This document shows positions 60,529 through 64,000 of a stretch of 64,000 nucleotides of DNA, in pieces. Positions within the stretch are counted from its first letter, which is position 1; each line of letters opens with the position of its first letter. The notes under the pieces are model-generated. The model did not search any database, had not been told where the DNA came from, and saw nothing but the letters and a program-made list of their open reading frames with translations. Source of the stretch: Saccharina japonica (taxonomy: Eukaryota; Sar; Phaeophyceae; Laminariales; Laminariaceae); contig MEHQ01002099.1 of NCBI GenBank assembly GCA_008828725.1, forward strand, positions 572,576-636,575, given 5' to 3'. A program made the position numbers and the translations under genes.

Positions 60529-60832
60529 GCGTGCTACGATAGAAGAGGTATACCGTTTTTTGGCTTTTTTAGCTTTTTTGGCTGAAAGTTTTCTGAATGG
60601 CCTATTGAAGTATTAAAGCCTCCTTAACCCAAAATCGACGGAATTTCATTCTTGCGATCCAACATTTTGTCATTGTATTATACGTATCATAGGCCATGGG
60701 GTTGTTCATCCGGTAGCACTTTTGTTTTCCTCCAAAATCAGTTTTTGACTCACTATTAGTGTAGAGCTCCCCAAGCCACCACCCTTAGAGGGCAAAAACA
60801 CGGTGCACACCTCTATCGTAGCCCGCGTCTTG
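60529..60832. repeat. MITE family A, clean copy (inverted interior)
   Basis: ACGCGTGCTACGATAGAAGA at the left, ACCTCTATCGTAGCCCGCGT at the right; interior TCCTTAACCCAAAATCGACG. No nested element. Confidence 0.88.
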
Positions 60833-61187
60833 GTGCTCACAAGACCGACCAGGTCTCCTGCAGGACCCCCCCCGACGGCCGCTTGTGTTGTTATGGAGCA
60901 TGATAATCACACCAAGGTGCAAACGCTGAAAAGGGTTTAAAGTCACCGAACTGCACGACGAACAGGATGCCCAATTCCCTCATGTAGGCTTCACCTACAG
61001 TAATATAGAACATTCGGTCAATGCAGCCTACAGGAGGAGTGGCCCCTACTTTAGCCTGCAGGTCGGCCGGCTTTCTCGCTTCCCGCTTTCGAACATACCA
61101 GGCGCAGTCGCCAGGCAAATCAGAGTTTGATCTGTGAGCAGCTCGTGCTTTTCGAGCTCCCGGAGGATCGTTAACGGTGCGCGACCA

Positions 61188-61300
61188 AGGCTACGCTAGA
61201 GGTGCACCTACCCCCACAGTTTCTGAGGATACATATGGTAATAATAATAATAATACGTATGGTACTCACTTCAAAGGCATGCTACGGCAGAGGTGCACGA
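61188..61300. repeat. Isolated MITE family A ends
   Basis: GGCTACGCTAGAGGTGCACC at 61190 and CATGCTACGGCAGAGGTGCA at 61277, in the same orientation and without clear partners. Confidence 0.6.
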
Positions 61301-61487
61301 TGCTTCTTATTATTAATAGGCTCCTTGTGGGGCGGAGCCCCTGGCAGGTTCTCTAGTATGGGTTTGGTTTGAAGGACACACCGAGGTGGGTTGGTGTCTC
61401 GGGTCTTCACGGAACGGAGTGAGGAACCTCTGGTGACTGGTGACCTTGAACTTGTGTGTAATGAGGCGGTACTATCTAGGGGAAGGG

Positions 61488-61622
61488 GACCTGGTATCCA
61501 CATCCTCACTTTTATTACCAATATTTGGTCCCCTATTAAATAGAACCTACGGTATACACTAATTACTCTATATGTCTACATTTTTATTAACAATACTTGG
61601 TCGTATTTACTATGCCCCCCCG
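61488..61622. repeat. MITE family E, copy 3
   Basis: ATTTGGTCCCCTATTAAATA, AGAACCTACGGTATACAC, then GTCGTATTTACTATGCCCCC. Confidence 0.7.
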
Positions 61623-61849
61623 TGATAATAGTCAGTCAAACATATTTTGACCAAAACAAATATTTTGGCCAAGACACGCCACAGTACGGTACTCCTATAC
61701 AGTAGCGTGCGTCGCGCGTATGACATGCTTCGGGAGCAACACAGCTCGCTCTCGCAGTTTCCCGCATGAAAGGACGTCAGAAATTCCGCCTTTTTTTGGT
61801 GCGTTGAGTGAGAGGTCGCCCTGTTTACCGTCTCAGCGGTTAGCTGTCG

Positions 61850-61876
61850 GTCTACTGTCTACTGTCTACTGTCTAT

Positions 61877-61907
<31 letters not shown>

Positions 61908-61967
61908 TTACTGTCTACTGTCTACTGTCTACTGTCTATTGTCTACTGTCTACTGTCTACTGTCTAC
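61850..61967 (+). repeat. CTGTCTACTG minisatellite
   Basis: About twelve 10-bp units with ATTG/TTTACTG variants. Confidence 0.95.
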
Positions 61968-62192
61968 CTGTACATCACGGTCGTTTGGTGACCTCCATTA
62001 TTTGTCTTTCCACCGAGGCACTAGCCACCTATGCGACCTTTAACCTAACCCCTAACCTAGCCCTACTATGCGTACCGTGCCTGAAAAACACAGTATAATG
62101 TAGAGTGTACTGGAAGAGTGCCGTTTTTTCGTCAAGAATGAAGGTTGGGATATACGTGAAACTTCTCAAGATCTCAGTGGCCCCTTGACAGG

Positions 62193-62513
62193 ATGGCACC
62201 TGTGAAAACCGGCGTGTGGTCGGCCCCTCATCTCCAGACCAAAACCCCCAGACGGTTATCCTCTCTCGCCGCCAAAACATCGTTTGACAGGGCCCCTCCC
62301 GTATACATTCCCGACGAGGATGACCACCGCCCATCGCGATGCCTTTTACGGCCCGTTGCAAAGCTACATATCGTGCAAACCCCTGACGACAGAAGGGACC
62401 GCATACCCAACTATCTGCAGAAACAATTGACGCAGTTTGCGGTTGTAAAACCCCCGGGCCTGAACGCCCTGACTGCCCGGCGGGTCGGACGAGATAATTC
62501 AAAATATCCATAG
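62193..62513 (+). CDS. Unrecognised open frame, 106 residues
   Basis: An ATG-to-stop frame with a proline- and arginine-rich product (KTPRRLSSLAAKTSFDR, PVYIPDEDDHRPSRCLLRPV, IPNYLQKQLTQFAVVKPPG). Composition looks more protein-like than its neighbours, but the opposite strand is also open (62029-62544). It could be a remnant of a mobile element. No family is recognised. Confidence 0.25.
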   Translation: MAPVKTGVWSAPHLQTKTPRRLSSLAAKTSFDRAPPVYIPDEDDHRPSRCLLRPVAKLHIVQTPDDRRDRIPNYLQKQLTQFAVVKPPGLNALTARRVGRDNSKYP

Positions 62514-62819
62514 TATTAGAGGACAAAACGGAGGCGAGAAACATTTTTTGGGGGTCTTTTTTTCTTGATAATTAGTCGTAATTGAACATCTTTTAGGCCC
62601 CTTGTCCTATTCGCCATAGTCGAAAACAAAAATTAGGCATCTTTTGCTATTCGCCGTAGCCAAAAGTAAATTAAATGGCTTTTTACTTAGTTTTGAGGCG
62701 TATATTCGCGCATAGATCGCAATTGTTTCGCCTCCGGCGGCCCTCCGGGGGCCCTTGGGGGGCCTCCCGCTGCGCGCAACAGACGCCGAACCAATAATGA
62801 ATGCCCTGGTACACCCCCC

Positions 62820-63365
62820 CCTTGTGGCAAAAAGCAATAGAGGGTAGAACTCACATGGTGGGAGAATGCTAAATGTACAAGGAGGAACGGGATGTTGTTA
62901 GAGGAGGAGATGAGGAAAATAGACGAATGTGGCATGGAGACGTATGGTACACTAGATAGTAGCGAGAAGACGATTATATTGATTGTCCTTGCATGGGGGC
63001 AGAGTCAAGCACTCAATCGATGTGGATCGACTGATACAGCGTGAGCTGCGAGCTCCTCAGAGCTGGTAAAAGAAGATAGTCCCAGTTGTTGTATTGATTG
63101 TCAGCGGTCTCGAAGAAGAGACGATGGATGGAGAAGAGAAGGAGTGAGAGAGTGCGCGAGCGCATCATAGGAGAGAGATGGTGGCCACAGGCGGCGAAAC
63201 AGGAAGGGGATAGGATTAGCAAAACGTTTCTATGTGACGTATGGATACAACGTATTGAGAGCCCAGCTATTGAAGGTGTCTCTACTAGGAGTAGGAACGG
63301 TGCTCCGTCTCGAAAGGGATGCGAGGTCAATGGTCAAATGACTACGGCAAGAAAAAAAATGAGTA
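62820..63365 (+). mobile_element. LINE 3' fragment with internal foreign insert
   Basis: Starts at TTGTGGCAAAAAGCAATAGA, right after a C-tract (62812-62820), and runs through the zinc-knuckle region to the tail (GAPSRKGCEVNGQMTTARK). About 190 bp (62975-63165) do not match the LINE and carry ATTGATTGTC near both ends. Frames are broken. Confidence 0.85.
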
Positions 63366-63426
63366 CGCAGATAAAAAAAGTACTACCAGGTACGAAGGAT
63401 GCTCAAGTACGACGTGTAATACAGTA

Positions 63427-64000
63427 TTGAGAGCCGAACTGGGAATGTACTCACTTAAGACAAATAGAGACGTGAAGAAGTGGAAATGACAATATAAAGT
63501 AAAGAACATGCCAAGTAAGAGGTTGATAGAGCTGTATGGGGGAAAGTAACCAAAGGGCGAGCTGGAATAAGGTGGGATAGCGTAGTCGAGAAAGTATGGA
63601 AGGATATAGAAGGATACCTAAAAAAGATGCTGGCCACAGAGAAGTTTGGGGGGTACAAGACAGAAGTAAGAGAAAGGATAGAAACAAGGGGAACGTTAGC
63701 GCTAAGAAATACGGAGGGAGGGGAGGAACACTTTGAAGATATACGGGGGGTTAAGAGAAGGGATAGGAATGAAAACGTATTTGCACGGCCCAATGGACTT
63801 CGCTAAAACGCTGAAACTGCGATTTCGTGTAGGGGACCTGGACCTGCCAGAAAGAAGAAGGAGGTACACCAGTAGCCGGGAGCAGGAAGAAGTAGATGCA
63901 CAGATGTGCCCTTGTGGCAAAGCAATAGATAGTAGAATTCACATTGTGGGAGAATGTGAAATGTACAAGGAGGAACGGGATGTGTCAGAAGAGGAGACGA
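63427..64000 (+). mobile_element. LINE fragment, continues beyond the window
   Basis: Starts within the AELGMYPLKTNRDVKKW segment and runs through WEKVTKGRAGIRWDSVVEKV, YLHGPMDFAKTLKLRFRVGD and CPCGKAIDSRIHIVGECEM. It lies in tandem behind the 62820-63365 fragment. Several frameshifts. Confidence 0.88.

Overview
The window is nuclear DNA of a eukaryote with large introns and many repeats. The genes have GT-AG introns of about 0.07 to 1.85 kb, often with CTAAC-like branch sites. Exons are GC-rich and intergenic DNA is AT-richer and full of microsatellites. The gene set (ESCRT-II Vps36, a VWA/alpha-kinase protein, an IQ-PH protein, a YEATS reader, an ankyrin protein) together with DIRS-like and LINE retroelements suggests a stramenopile alga. 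A brown alga or close relative is my best guess, but this is inference; no marker gene settles it.

Layout. 0-1.2 kb: last exon of VPS36 (+). 3.9-6.1 kb: two exons of an ankyrin-type gene (-). 7.5-11.7 kb: a decayed tyrosine-recombinase retrotransposon with the split direct repeats of the PAT/Ngaro type. 12.3-16.3 kb: two LINE copies in inverted orientation. 19.0-22.6 kb: a two-exon VWA/alpha-kinase gene (-). 28.5-33.8 kb: a multi-exon IQ-motif and PH-domain gene (-). 34.0-39.5 kb: a YEATS (GAS41/Yaf9-like) gene (+). The last two appear head to head with about 170 bp between their start codons, so they may share a promoter. A single orphan exon lies at 46.5 kb (-).

From about 40 kb to the end the window is almost entirely repeats: at least seven families of short non-autonomous DNA transposons (some nested in each other), GATC-rich and GAGTACTC-rich palindromic repeats, simple repeats, and more LINE fragments with poly-C tails. 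I labelled the MITE families A to G plus '1' for cross-reference: A = CTACGATAGAGGT ends; B and C = TTAA-flanked, piggyBac-like; E = GGGGGACCATAGTAAA ends; F = AAGGGACCC ends; G = CAGTACAGGACACC ends; S = Stowaway-like; 1 = GGTCGTTCTTATCGAG ends.

The host genes have no evident shared pathway: membrane trafficking (VPS36), signalling (alpha-kinase, IQ-PH), chromatin (YEATS). Exon joins were checked by reading phase by eye. No splice site is experimentally supported, and outer exons of most genes were not found.
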